DNA of 64,000 nt, from positions 62,001 through 126,000 of the forward strand of contig JBLNDJ010000058.1 of NCBI GenBank assembly GCA_050261515.1, given 5' to 3'. Position numbers and translations under genes: made by a program. The notes beneath the pieces are model-generated. The model was not told the origin of the DNA, searched no databases, and saw only the letters and a program-made list of their open reading frames with translations. Source of the DNA: JBLNDJ01 sp050261515. Its GTDB lineage: Bacteria; Acidobacteriota; Terriglobia; Bryobacterales; Bryobacteraceae. Positions within the stretch are counted from its first letter, which is position 1; the number at the start of each line of letters is the position of its first letter. Positions 18,980 to 28,086 of the stretch are shown piece after piece.

Positions 18980-19554
18980 TTCGCGGCCCCTTGAAGAGCG
19001 GCATCCAGGGCTTTCGAAATCTCTTCGAGCGTAATGGTCTCCACGAAAGGAACTCCGTTCACAAATGCGGTCGGCGTGTGAGATACGCCACGCGCCACGC
19101 CGTCCTGAAAATCCTTCTCGACGAGGGCGTCGAGGCGCTGGTCGTCGAGGGCCGCGAGCGCACCCGCCGGATCCACCCCCCCGGCTTTGGCGAAGGCGGC
19201 GAGCCGGTCCTTGAAATTCTCGGGCGTCGTCTGCTTGATGGAGCGCATCGTCTCGCGCCGGTATTTCAGCGCGAGTTCGGGGCTCTTCTCCTGGAAGAAG
19301 CGCGCGGCGACCGCGGCCTGCCGCGCCCACGCGTGTTTCGCGAGCGGGAAATCGCGATGCTCGAATGCAACCGTGCCGCCGTACTTCGGCAGCAGCTTTT
19401 CGTCCATCAGGTTACGAAACGCGGCGCAGTCCGGGCATTGCAGGTCTTCGAAGATCAGCACGCGCACCGGGCTTTCCGGGTTGCCTTCGACCAGGCGGCC
19501 GCCCGCCCCCAGCGCCAAAACGGGAACGAGCGCCGCGAGAAGTCCGAACCTCAT
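18976..19554 (-). CDS. DsbA-family thiol oxidoreductase, exported
   Basis: A 192-residue thioredoxin-fold protein with a signal peptide (MRFGLLAALVPVLALG) and the active site CPDC (about 39-42). The loop with the cis-proline reads SHTPTAFVNG. This is the DsbA / thioredoxin_4 pattern, acting on disulfides of exported proteins. It overlaps its upstream neighbour as ATGA and the SDR downstream as GTGA. Confidence 0.9.
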   Translation of the reverse strand: MRFGLLAALVPVLALGAGGRLVEGNPESPVRVLIFEDLQCPDCAAFRNLMDEKLLPKYGGTVAFEHRDFPLAKHAWARQAAVAARFFQEKSPELALKYRRETMRSIKQTTPENFKDRLAAFAKAGGVDPAGALAALDDQRLDALVEKDFQDGVARGVSHTPTAFVNGVPFVETITLEEISKALDAALQGAAK

Positions 19555-20420
19555 AATTTGACCGGGGATTGCAGGGTGAACGTCAGGCGCGTTTCGGACG
19601 GGATTTTCACTTCCGCCCCCGAGGTGAGCACGCGCACCGCAGTGCCGGCTCCGGCGCCCGACGCGGCTCCGATGGCGGCGCCTTTGCCGCCTCCGGCGAT
19701 GGCTCCGATGATGGCGCCGAGCGCGGCAGTGCCGCCGATGACCTTGGCGCTATCGCCGGTGCGCGACTCGCCCGTGGTCGTGACCGATCCGCTCGAGACG
19801 CTGACCGGATGGCCGTTGATCACGATGGAGTCGAGACCGAGCGTGAGCTGTCCGCCGCCGGAGAGCTTGTTCGGGTCTTTCGATTCAACCAGGCGCGTGA
19901 CGACATCCGCGCCGCGAGGCACGACGGTCTGGCTGCCCACGGTGAGCGGCTCGTCCACGCTCGCTTTGAAGGTCTGGCCCGGGCGGGCTGTCTTCGAATC
20001 GACCGCGTCGATCATTCGAACCGTGATGGCGGATCCGGCGGGAATTTCAACTCCGGTGACCACGGGCGCGGGCGCCGTATCGGGCTCGCGCAGGACGGGC
20101 GCGGCAGGCTGGGGCGCCGGGGCCGGGGCCGCCGCGACTACTGGAGCAGCAGGCGCTGGAGCGGGAGGCGCCGGAGCGGGAGCAGGCGCGGGCGCCGGGG
20201 CTTCCGCCGCGGCAGCGGCCGGCTTCGCTCCCTCGAACTGGAGGCTCGAAATCTCGGTCACATCGAAGGTCTGCACGTTGCCGCCGACGGCCATCCGGAC
20301 CTGGCGGGCGCTGCCGCCCAGGTACTGCCCCTGGATCGTCCTGCCGTCGTGCAACACGAGCGTGTCGGCCTGCGCCATCGACAGCGCGAAGACGGCGCAC
20401 CACAACATCCTGGTTCCCAT
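19551..20420 (-). CDS. Exported protein with Pro/Ala linker and glycine-zipper region
   Basis: A 289-residue exported protein of unknown function. After a signal peptide (MLWCAVFALSMAQA) a short domain starts with TLVLHDGRTIQGQYLGG. A linker of Pro-Ala repeats (about 80-125) follows, then a domain beginning IPAGSAITVRMID and a glycine- and alanine-rich stretch (about 230-270, GAIIGAIAGGGKGAAIG) resembling glycine-zipper membrane segments. The mix suggests an envelope protein. The ATG at 20420 has GAGG about nine bases upstream; the second Met four codons later is also possible. Confidence 0.72.
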   Translation of the reverse strand: MGTRMLWCAVFALSMAQADTLVLHDGRTIQGQYLGGSARQVRMAVGGNVQTFDVTEISSLQFEGAKPAAAAAEAPAPAPAPAPAPPAPAPAAPVVAAAPAPAPQPAAPVLREPDTAPAPVVTGVEIPAGSAITVRMIDAVDSKTARPGQTFKASVDEPLTVGSQTVVPRGADVVTRLVESKDPNKLSGGGQLTLGLDSIVINGHPVSVSSGSVTTTGESRTGDSAKVIGGTAALGAIIGAIAGGGKGAAIGAASGAGAGTAVRVLTSGAEVKIPSETRLTFTLQSPVKL

Positions 20421-20514
20421 GTTGATGTACCTCAGATCTCCCATCTTAATCAATGACGAAAACGGGAGGGAGATAGTTGCCTTGCGGGGCGGGCTCCCGG
20501 ACCGCGCCGCCCCA

Positions 20515-21399
20515 CTATTTCTCTGCCGCGACGCGCCCGCCGACGCGCGCGGCATCGACGATTTCGGCCACGATGGAACGCCCGCGCTCGAGAGCCCGTT
20601 CGTAAATCTGGTTGCGCTCCTCGCGCGACAGGCCGTAGCCGATGCGGTAGAAACGCTCCAGTCCCGTGCCCACCGTGAAGGTTCCGGCGTAGGCGATGGC
20701 CGCCTTCGGAATGAGCCCGCCGCCGAAGGGGATCTTGCCGACCAGCTCGCGCGCCAGCGCGCGCCATCCGAACGCGCCCGCCACAATTCCGGCGATTTGC
20801 ACGCGCTGTTCTTTGTAGCCGACATCCTGGTCGCTCGCGCCCGCGAGAAGGAACGCCATGCGCACCTGGTTCATCGTGAGGAACGCCGTGTCGGAGGCAA
20901 ACTCTCCCACGGCCCATGGCAGCTCAATCAAGCTCGGGATGATGTCCGGCAGCGCGGTCACCGCCGAGAAGGTCGCGTTTTCCTTCGCGATCGAGCGCAC
21001 GATGCGGTCGATCACAGGCTTGCGGAACGGCAGAAAATTGCGCGCGAGCGCGAGGCTCAGGTCTTCGCGGCGCTCGACGATGCGGCGGATCGTGCGCTCG
21101 GGGCGCGCCGCGTCGAAGCGGAACGCACCCGGCGGGCACAACAGCTCGTGTTCGCATAGCACAAGGTCGAATTCCCGGCTCGGAGCCGATTCGCCCACGC
21201 GGTGCAGGACGCGGGCCGTCTCGAACCGCCGGGTCCGCGATAGCGAGGCCGGCACAAGCAACTCCTCCATGGCCGCGAAGCCTTCATTGCTCGAAGCCAT
21301 GAGGCCAACGCTGATGGGACGGTCCGCCATCGCCCGAACGTCGCGCGGGTTCAAATTCTTGAGCGCCTTCCGGATCTGACCGTAGATGTGACTGGCCAT
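20515..21399 (-). CDS. DUF697/YcjF-like helical membrane-associated protein
   Basis: A 294-residue protein. The C-terminal half has hydrophobic stretches ALPDIIPSLIELPWAVGEF and IAYAGTFTVGTGLERF, and the turn KIPFGGGLIPKAAIAY, which resemble DUF697 (GTPase-associated, YcjF-like) proteins. The N-terminal half shows no domain I know. It starts two bases after the stop of the upstream 493-residue protein, so the two are an operon pair. Function unknown; the family name is a resemblance, not a proven match. Confidence 0.65.
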   Translation of the reverse strand: MASHIYGQIRKALKNLNPRDVRAMADRPISVGLMASSNEGFAAMEELLVPASLSRTRRFETARVLHRVGESAPSREFDLVLCEHELLCPPGAFRFDAARPERTIRRIVERREDLSLALARNFLPFRKPVIDRIVRSIAKENATFSAVTALPDIIPSLIELPWAVGEFASDTAFLTMNQVRMAFLLAGASDQDVGYKEQRVQIAGIVAGAFGWRALARELVGKIPFGGGLIPKAAIAYAGTFTVGTGLERFYRIGYGLSREERNQIYERALERGRSIVAEIVDAARVGGRVAAEK

Positions 21400-21401
21400 A
21401 G

Positions 21402-22883
21402 CTAGATGGGCCGCCGGGCTCCCTTGACGCGAAACATCACCCGCAGCCCCTGACGCCATTCTACCCCGAGGCCGATGCGCTCGACCTCGATGGACGGATC
21501 GAAGTATCGCAGGATGGTCTCCGTCTTCGGGTGAAAACTCAGCGCCGGAGCCACCAGCAGAAGCCGCGGCCAGCGGGTCAGCAATTCGACCCCCGGGAAG
21601 TATCCCTTCCGCGAGAACTCGCCGCGTTCGGCGTGCCAGCGGACTCGCATCCAGTAATCGAGCGCCTGAAGCGGCAGGTGTATGTCCTCCGACGCCTTCA
21701 ACTCGAGCACCGCGAGACGGCCGTCGCGGCCGGCGGCAACCAGGTCGATGACCCGGCGGTCGCCGCCCGCGACCGCCGGCACCTGGCCGTAGATGGGCGC
21801 TTCAAGCAGCGACGCGTCGACGGCGGCGAGGCGCCGGCGAACCTGCGATTCGAGCCAGGCTTCGGGCTGGCGGCTCCAGATCGGGTTGGCGCGGTCGGCC
21901 GTGCCGGGCGATCGCTGGCGCGCGATTTCCCGCGCGAGCGCTTCGATCTCGGGCAGGCTTCCGGGGCGCCCGGCAGTCTTGCGGTCGAGCCCGAACGACA
22001 GCCCTTTGCCCGAAACGCGCGCGAATTCGAGGCCGCGGACGCGCAGGCTGATCCCACCGCCGCCGCACGCGACGCTTTCGACGAAAGGCAGCGCGGCGAT
22101 GCTCGCGTAGGCTGGATCGAGCTGCATCGTTGCGGCGGCGGTGTCGAGCTTCGTTTCGAGATTGCCGTAATCGGCGGGGTCGAGCGTATCTTCGTAGCCT
22201 TCGGGGGTGTAGACGAAGACCTGGAAGCGCGCGGCGCGCGGGTTGAGGAACGGCAGCCGGAGGCACGCCGCGCGCGCTTCTGCCTGCGGAAGAAACAGCG
22301 CCAGGCCCTCGATGGTGAGGCGGCTCTCGCGGCGGCGCAGGTAATCGAGCCAGATCAACCCGAAGGTGAGGGCGCCGGAGGCGGCGCCTTGCTCGGGCGG
22401 CGACCACAGGGCGGCCCACCCCGCCGCGCCCTTGCGGATCAGCGCGCGTGGATACGCCGGCGAGAGGCTCTCTTCGAGATTCGCTTCGGCGCTCAGTTCC
22501 GCCAGGCGCCAGTCCGGGAACTGCCTGTGGAGCGAGCGGCGAAACTCCTCGCGCCAGACCAGGCGTTCTCCCTTGCGCTCCTCGGCGGGACTGACGCGGC
22601 CCAGGTCGAGCAGAAACACGCGTCCTGGCCGGCCGCCGAAGCGCTCGACGGCAAGTTCGAGCCTGCCCGGGCGTTCCTCACGCAGCCCCGTAATCCGGCG
22701 GGCCAGATTGCGCGTGTCATCCCAAACCTGCAACAGCAGGCGCGAACCGCGCCACTCGATCGAGTAGGTGGAATCAGCCAGCGGAAACTGCTCTTCGCCC
22801 GGCTCGAGCAGCACCGGATGCCGCGCCGCGGCGAGAAAGCGCCGGACAGAGCTTTCCGCCGCTGCCGGACCGTTCGTGGGCAT
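21402..22883 (-). CDS. Protein with a C-terminal PD-(D/E)XK nuclease-like region
   Basis: A 493-residue protein I cannot name. The last third has the outline of a restriction-endonuclease fold: a helix with Glu (WLESQVRRRL), then RRVIDLVAAG, then LAVLELKASEDIHLPLQ and ALDYWMRVRW. This is the D...(E)xK plus QxxxY arrangement seen in PD-(D/E)XK enzymes. The N-terminal two thirds show no motif I recognise and contain many Trp and Arg residues. It precedes the DUF697-like gene by two bases. Cytoplasmic, with no signal peptide. Nuclease activity is inferred. Confidence 0.65.
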   Translation of the reverse strand: MPTNGPAAAESSVRRFLAAARHPVLLEPGEEQFPLADSTYSIEWRGSRLLLQVWDDTRNLARRITGLREERPGRLELAVERFGGRPGRVFLLDLGRVSPAEERKGERLVWREEFRRSLHRQFPDWRLAELSAEANLEESLSPAYPRALIRKGAAGWAALWSPPEQGAASGALTFGLIWLDYLRRRESRLTIEGLALFLPQAEARAACLRLPFLNPRAARFQVFVYTPEGYEDTLDPADYGNLETKLDTAAATMQLDPAYASIAALPFVESVACGGGGISLRVRGLEFARVSGKGLSFGLDRKTAGRPGSLPEIEALAREIARQRSPGTADRANPIWSRQPEAWLESQVRRRLAAVDASLLEAPIYGQVPAVAGGDRRVIDLVAAGRDGRLAVLELKASEDIHLPLQALDYWMRVRWHAERGEFSRKGYFPGVELLTRWPRLLLVAPALSFHPKTETILRYFDPSIEVERIGLGVEWRQGLRVMFRVKGARRPI

Positions 22884-23001
22884 TCAGTATGGTGGTGCGG
22901 AGCGGCGGCGCGTTTCTCAGAAAAGTTGCACCACGATTCCGGCGGCTCTCGGCCCCCGCCTTTCTCGCTAAATTCGATAGCTCCCCAAGGTCAATTGCGG
23001 A

Positions 23002-23007
23002 TATAAT
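23002..23007 (+). promoter_or_regulatory. Candidate -10 TATAAT before small membrane protein
   Basis: A perfect TATAAT lies 33 bases before the ATG of the 67-residue protein, giving a predicted leader of about 25 bases with GAGG. No convincing -35 hexamer is visible 16-18 bases upstream. Confidence 0.45.
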
Positions 23008-23039
23008 CGGCGGGAAGTCGACTCCACCGCGAGGTGTTT

Positions 23040-23243
23040 ATGGCAAATTCGAAATCGAATCCTAAGCGCTGGTACATCGTAATGGTGCTCTGCATCATGT
23101 TCTCGGTGTTCGTGTTCGTCGCGGCGCCCCGCCTGGGTTACGACCGGGACAGCGCGCACGCAATCGCGATCATGATCGGCCTGTGGGCGCCGACGTTGGG
23201 CATTTTGGGGGTCCGGGCCGAGGCGCTCGCGAAAAAGGAATAG
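23040..23243 (+). CDS. Small two-helix membrane protein, unknown function
   Basis: A 67-residue protein with a positively charged start (MANSKSNPKRW), a membrane helix (YIVMVLCIMFSVFVFVAAP), a short polar loop and a second helix (IAIMIGLWAPTLGILGV). The end is AEALAKKE. GAGG lies five bases before the ATG, and a TATAAT box is upstream. I do not recognise the family. Monocistronic, between a divergent gene and yggS. Confidence 0.7.
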   Translation: MANSKSNPKRWYIVMVLCIMFSVFVFVAAPRLGYDRDSAHAIAIMIGLWAPTLGILGVRAEALAKKE

Positions 23244-23440
23244 CAATTCAAGGATCCTGGATCGCCGCAATTTTCACCGCATTCTCGTGAGGAGCGGCAA
23301 GCCCGAACGCGAGGCCGTTCGGGAGGCCGGGGTTATGGTCTCGCCGGTTCCTCAGTGACTGTTTTCGGGCACGTGTACCGCCTGGCGGCGGCGCGTATCG
23401 GCGTGATAAGCGCCCTCCCCGCTCAGTATCATGAGAAGAC

Positions 23441-24112
23441 ATGTTGCGGGAGCGGATCGAGGCGGTTGAAGCGCGCATACAGGGCTCGTGCGCACGGGGG
23501 GGCAGGCGCCGCGAGGAAGTAACCTTGATCGCGGTGACGAAGGTGTTTCCCGCCTCCGTCTTGTGCGAGGCGCACGCGCTCGGGCTGCGCGAGTTCGGCG
23601 AAAACTACGTCCAGGAGTTCGAGGGCAAGTCGCCCGCGGTCTCCGGTCTCGAGGGCGCGCGTTTCCACCTCATCGGGCACCTCCAGTCGAACAAGAGCGG
23701 CCGCGCGGCGGAACTGTTCGATGTGATCCAGACGGTGGATTCGGCGAAGCTTGCGCGGCGGCTGAACGACGCACCGGTGCGCCGCGCCAATCCGCTCGAG
23801 ACGCTCATCGAGGTCAAGCTTTCCGAAGAGCAAACCAAGAGCGGCGCCGCGCCGGAGGATTTGCCGGCGCTCATCGACGCCATCCGCGCGTGCCCGAACC
23901 TGCGGCTCACGGGGCTGATGACGATGCCGCCGTGGTCGGACGATCCGGAGGCTTCGCGGCCGTATTTCCGCCGCCTGCGTTCGCTCGCGGACGCGCATGG
24001 GCTCGCGCAAATCTCTATGGGCATGTCGCACGATCTCGAGACCGCGATCGAGGAAGGCGCGACGATGGTGCGCGTCGGCACGGCGCTGTTCGGCCGCAGA
24101 GTCAAGCCGTGA
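23441..24112 (+). CDS. yggS: YggS-family pyridoxal phosphate homeostasis protein
   Basis: A 223-residue PLP-binding protein of the YggS/PROSC family, which buffers pyridoxal phosphate in the cytoplasm. The cofactor lysine is in LIAVTKVF (about 33). Further family motifs are FGENYVQE, HLIGHLQSNK, SMGMSHD and VRVGTALFG. Full length. Its stop overlaps the GTG start of the hydrolase gene (GTGA), so the two are probably one transcript. Confidence 0.95.
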   Translation: MLRERIEAVEARIQGSCARGGRRREEVTLIAVTKVFPASVLCEAHALGLREFGENYVQEFEGKSPAVSGLEGARFHLIGHLQSNKSGRAAELFDVIQTVDSAKLARRLNDAPVRRANPLETLIEVKLSEEQTKSGAAPEDLPALIDAIRACPNLRLTGLMTMPPWSDDPEASRPYFRRLRSLADAHGLAQISMGMSHDLETAIEEGATMVRVGTALFGRRVKP

Positions 24113-25827
24113 AACCGTGGGCGGCCGTCCTGCTCGCCGCGGCGGCGGCGCTCGCGACTGCCCCCCGCACCACCACCATCCGGCAGGAGCTTGGCGTCCG
24201 TATCGAGATGCGCGACGGCATCGCGCTTTCGGCCAACGTGTTCCTTCCTCCGGCCGAAGAACCCGTGCCGGCGATCCTGGTGCGCACCGCCTACGGCAAG
24301 GGCTCGGCGCTGAGCCCGGGCTACCGCGCGTTCGTCGAGCACGGCTACGCAGTAGTGGTCGAGGATGTGCGCGGGCGCTACGAGTCCGAGGGCGTGTTCG
24401 ACCCGCTCGAGCAGGAAGTCGCCGACGGCGAGGACACGCTGGCGTGGATCGCCGGCCAGGAATGGTCGAACCGCCGCGTCGGGATGATCGGCGGCTCCTA
24501 CCTCGGGATCGTCCAGTGGAAGGCGGCGCTTTCGGCGAGCCCGTATCTGAAGGCGATCTTTCCCGCCGTGGCCGGCTCCGACGATTACCTGGACCGCTTC
24601 TATTCTCCGGGCGGCGCGATGAAGCTCGCGCACCGACTCGAGTGGATGTCGGAGAATCTCCGGGCGCCGAAGCAAAAGCCCGAGTTCCTGCGTTTCATAA
24701 AACACCTGCCGCTGCGCACGGCCGACCGCGCAGCCACCGGCCACACCATCGGCTTCTTCCAGAGAGCGCTCGATCACCCGGCCTACGACGCCTACTGGAA
24801 GTCGATCAGCACCCGGCAGCACATTGGGCGCGTGCGCGTGCCCGTGTTCGTGGCCAGCGGCTGGTACGACAACTTCGTCGAAAGCGACCTGGAGGCGTTC
24901 CGGATGCTGCGCGAACGGGGCCGGCCGGCGCGTATCGTCGTCGGGCCGTGGCCGCACAACTTCTCGCAGCGCTTCGAGCGCGTGGATTTCGGCCCGGGCT
25001 CGAGAGTGGGGCTGCGAAAATTGCAGTTCGAGTGGTTCGATCACTGGCTCAAAAAGCCCGGCGTTCATGAAGAACCAATGCCCGGTCCGCCGGTGCGCAT
25101 CTTCGTGATGGGCGCCAATCGCTGGCGCGACGAGGACGAGTGGCCGCTCAAGCGCGCTGAGCCGGTTTCGTTCTACTTAGGCGGGCATGGGCGCGCGAAC
25201 ACGGCAGCGGGCGACGGGCGCCTCGCGCGCCACGCGCCGCGCCACGACGCTTTCGACGAGTTCGTCTACGACCCGCGCGACCCGGTCCCGACGGCCGGCG
25301 GCGCCGTGTGCTGCAACCCGAAGCTGATTCCGTGGGGGCCGCTCGACCAGCGCCCAATCGAGAAACGCCGCGACGTGCTCGTCTACACCAGCGGACCGCT
25401 CGAGGAACCGGTCGAGGTGACCGGCCGTGTGCAGGCGGTTCTCTACGTTTCGACCTCCGCGCCCGACACCGACTTCACGGCCAAGCTGGTGGACGTATTC
25501 CCGGACGGAGAAGCGCGCAACCTGACCGACGGGATTCTGCGCCTGCGCTACCGCCAATCGATCGAGCGGCCCTCGAAATCCAAGCCGGGCGAGATCTACG
25601 AAATCGAGATCGACTCCGGCGTAACCAGCAACGAGTTCGCGCGCGGCCACCGCATCCGGGTCGAAATCTCGAGCAGCAATTTCCCGCGCTTCGACCGGAA
25701 CCCGAACACCGGCCGCCGGGTGGCCGACGAGCGTGAACTGCGCCGCGCCACGCAGCGCGTCTATCACGATCGCCTGCGCCCCTCGCGAATCGTGCTGCCG
25801 ATTGTGCGTTCGCAGCCGCTGGGATAG
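24109..25827 (+). CDS. CocE/NonD-family alpha/beta hydrolase, exported
   Basis: A 572-residue serine hydrolase of the X-Pro dipeptidyl-peptidase / cocaine esterase type. The signal peptide (KPWAAVLLAAAAALATA) is followed by the hydrolase domain with the nucleophile in IGGSYLG (about 130), acid in GWYDNF and histidine in PWPHNF. A C-terminal jelly-roll domain starts near VLVYTSGPLEEPVEVTG. The natural substrate is unknown; family members cleave esters, amides or acylated peptides. The GTG at 24109 overlaps the yggS stop. The last codons contain the promoter of the tRNA-Cys gene. Confidence 0.92.
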   Translation: MKPWAAVLLAAAAALATAPRTTTIRQELGVRIEMRDGIALSANVFLPPAEEPVPAILVRTAYGKGSALSPGYRAFVEHGYAVVVEDVRGRYESEGVFDPLEQEVADGEDTLAWIAGQEWSNRRVGMIGGSYLGIVQWKAALSASPYLKAIFPAVAGSDDYLDRFYSPGGAMKLAHRLEWMSENLRAPKQKPEFLRFIKHLPLRTADRAATGHTIGFFQRALDHPAYDAYWKSISTRQHIGRVRVPVFVASGWYDNFVESDLEAFRMLRERGRPARIVVGPWPHNFSQRFERVDFGPGSRVGLRKLQFEWFDHWLKKPGVHEEPMPGPPVRIFVMGANRWRDEDEWPLKRAEPVSFYLGGHGRANTAAGDGRLARHAPRHDAFDEFVYDPRDPVPTAGGAVCCNPKLIPWGPLDQRPIEKRRDVLVYTSGPLEEPVEVTGRVQAVLYVSTSAPDTDFTAKLVDVFPDGEARNLTDGILRLRYRQSIERPSKSKPGEIYEIEIDSGVTSNEFARGHRIRVEISSSNFPRFDRNPNTGRRVADERELRRATQRVYHDRLRPSRIVLPIVRSQPLG

Positions 25828-25830
25828 AAT
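25802..25830 (+). promoter_or_regulatory. Promoter for tRNA-Cys inside the hydrolase 3' end
   Basis: TTGTGC (25802-25807) and TAGAAT (25825-25830) are 17 bases apart; the -10 matches consensus at five of six bases. A start site near 25837 would give a very short leader before the tRNA. The -10 covers the hydrolase stop codon. Confidence 0.55.
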
Positions 25831-25841
25831 ATAAGCTGCCG

Positions 25842-25917
<76 letters not shown>

Positions 25918-26032
25918 TGGCACTCTGACCAACTTCACGGGTTGACGCTCACTGTCCCGCAACCGTCTCCCGTTTCCCCGCCCCGCCACGCAACCGCCTG
26001 AAGAACGCCACAAACGGGACGTGGGCTCCACC

Positions 26033-28072
26033 CTACCAGATCCGCACGCGGTCCTTCGGCGCCAGGAACAGCTTCTGCCCCGGCTGCACCTGGAACGCGT
26101 CGTACCACGCATCCAGGTTCCGCACCGTGTCCGCACGATACTCTGCCGGAGCGTGGCCGTCCGTCACGATCTGCCGCCGCAGCGCCGCCTCGCGGGCCTT
26201 CGACCGCCAGCTCTGGCCGTACGCGATGAAGAACCGCTGGTCGCCCGTGAAGCCGTCCTTCACCGCATCGGGCTTGCCGCCGAGCGAAAGCCGGTACGCA
26301 TCGTAAGCCGCCAGCAACCCCGCCACGTCGGCGATGTTTTCGCCCAGAACCTGATGCCCGTTCAGAGCCAGGTCCGGGAACGGCTTGTAGGCGTCGTACT
26401 GCGCGGCGAGCGCTTCACCCGCGGCCTTGAAATGCTCGAAATCGGCGGGCGTCCACCAGTTGGCGAGCCGGCCCTCGGCGTCGAACTTGCTCCCCTGGTC
26501 GTCGAAGCTGTGGCTGATTTCATGGCCGATAATCGCGCCCATCGATCCGTAATTGTGCGCGGCATCGGCGTTGGCGTCGAAGTACGGCGGCTGCAAAATC
26601 GCCGCCGGAAAGTTCAGCGCGTTCTGTAGCGGGAGATTGACCGCGTTCACGGTCTGGGGTGTCATCCACCACTCGTCGCGCCGCACCGGCTGGCGAAGCT
26701 TCGCGAGCTGATGCCGGTATTCATAAAGCTCGGCGCGCTCGGCGTTGCCGTAGGCGTCACCTTTAACGATCTCGAGCGCCGTGTAGTCCCGCCACTCACC
26801 CGGATACCCGACCCCGACCTTGAGCGTTTCAAGCTTCCGTTTCGCCTTCGCCTTGGTCTCGGGCGCCATCCACGCGAGCGCATCGATCCGTTTGCCGAAC
26901 GCCTTCACCAGATCGGCGACCATCGCTTCGACCTTCGCCTTGGTCTCGGGCGGGAAGTAGCGTTCCACGTACATCCGTCCCACCGCGTCGCCCAGGAACG
27001 CGTTCGTGAGATCCACGCCCCGCTGCCAGCGTGGCCGCTGCTGGGGGGTTCCGGTGAGCGCCTTGCCGTAGAAGTTGAAGCGCTCTTCGACAAACGCCTT
27101 CGGAAGAAAGCTGCCGTAGCGTTCGGCGGCGTGGAACAGCAGCCAGTCCTTCCACGCATCGAGCGGCTCCTTCGCCGCAAGCGCTGCAAGTCCGGGGATC
27201 GCCTTCGGATGCCAGACCTGGAAGACCGGCTCGTCGCCGAGCCCCGCCGCGCCGAGCAGCGCCGGCCAGTCGAGCCCGGGAGCCTTCGCGGCCAGTTCCT
27301 CGCGCTTCCAGGAAACCACGCCGTGCACGTCTTCCGATTCAAGCCGCGTCGCATGCGCAGCCGCCATTTTCGTCTCAAGCGCGAACACGCGCGCCGCGCG
27401 CGCCTCGGGATTGTCGAAGCCCGCCAGCTTGAATATCGCCGCGATGTGGGCCTGATACTGCTTCCGCACATCGGCCAAGTGCGGGCTCTTGGAGAGGTAG
27501 TAATCGCGATCCGGCAGCCCGAGCCCGCCCTGTAGCAGGTAGGGAACGTTGTGCGACGGGTCGTTCAAGCCCTGCGCGATCCATACGCCGAACAGATTCT
27601 CGGTCTCGAAGTTGGTGGCGTTCAGCGGATCGACATCCGCGCGCAGCCGGCTGCCGATCGCGCGCGCCAGGTCGTGCCGGTTCGCAATGCCAGCGATCGC
27701 GTCGAACTGCGGCTTCAGCGGAGCGGTCCCCTTCGCCTCGATCGCGGCTTCGTCCATGAAGCTCGCGTAGAAATCGCCAGCCTTGCGCCCGGCGGCGCTC
27801 GTGCCGGGCTCCTCGATCAGCTTCAGCGTGCGCTTCCGCGTCTCGTCGGCCAGGATGCTGAACGCGCCGTAAACGGGCTTATCGGCGGGAATCGGTGTGG
27901 CCTTCGCCCATCCGCCATTGGCGTACGCGCTGAAATCGTCGCCGGGCGCGACGGACTTGTCCATGCCCGCCACGTCGATGCTCGCCGCGGGCGGCGGAGA
28001 TGCTTTCCTGCACGCAGGCACCGCCGCGACGGCGGCTGCCAGAAGAACGCTGGCGAATGGAGGGATGCGCAT
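26033..28072 (-). CDS. M13-family zinc metallopeptidase (neprilysin-like lipoprotein)
   Basis: A 679-residue M13 endopeptidase. The signal peptide ends in a lipobox-like VPAC. The zinc site is IGHEISHSFDDQG (about 517), the third ligand is in GENIADVAG (about 577), and the C-terminus has the usual RADTVRNLDAWYDAF and ends in RIW as many bacterial members do. The helical N-terminal domain begins GDDFSAYANGGW. It degrades peptides at the outer face of the cell. A 14-base gap separates it from the upstream DUF4838 gene on the same strand. Confidence 0.96.
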   Translation of the reverse strand: MRIPPFASVLLAAAVAAVPACRKASPPPAASIDVAGMDKSVAPGDDFSAYANGGWAKATPIPADKPVYGAFSILADETRKRTLKLIEEPGTSAAGRKAGDFYASFMDEAAIEAKGTAPLKPQFDAIAGIANRHDLARAIGSRLRADVDPLNATNFETENLFGVWIAQGLNDPSHNVPYLLQGGLGLPDRDYYLSKSPHLADVRKQYQAHIAAIFKLAGFDNPEARAARVFALETKMAAAHATRLESEDVHGVVSWKREELAAKAPGLDWPALLGAAGLGDEPVFQVWHPKAIPGLAALAAKEPLDAWKDWLLFHAAERYGSFLPKAFVEERFNFYGKALTGTPQQRPRWQRGVDLTNAFLGDAVGRMYVERYFPPETKAKVEAMVADLVKAFGKRIDALAWMAPETKAKAKRKLETLKVGVGYPGEWRDYTALEIVKGDAYGNAERAELYEYRHQLAKLRQPVRRDEWWMTPQTVNAVNLPLQNALNFPAAILQPPYFDANADAAHNYGSMGAIIGHEISHSFDDQGSKFDAEGRLANWWTPADFEHFKAAGEALAAQYDAYKPFPDLALNGHQVLGENIADVAGLLAAYDAYRLSLGGKPDAVKDGFTGDQRFFIAYGQSWRSKAREAALRRQIVTDGHAPAEYRADTVRNLDAWYDAFQVQPGQKLFLAPKDRVRIW

Positions 28073-28086
28073 AACTTATGAGAATA

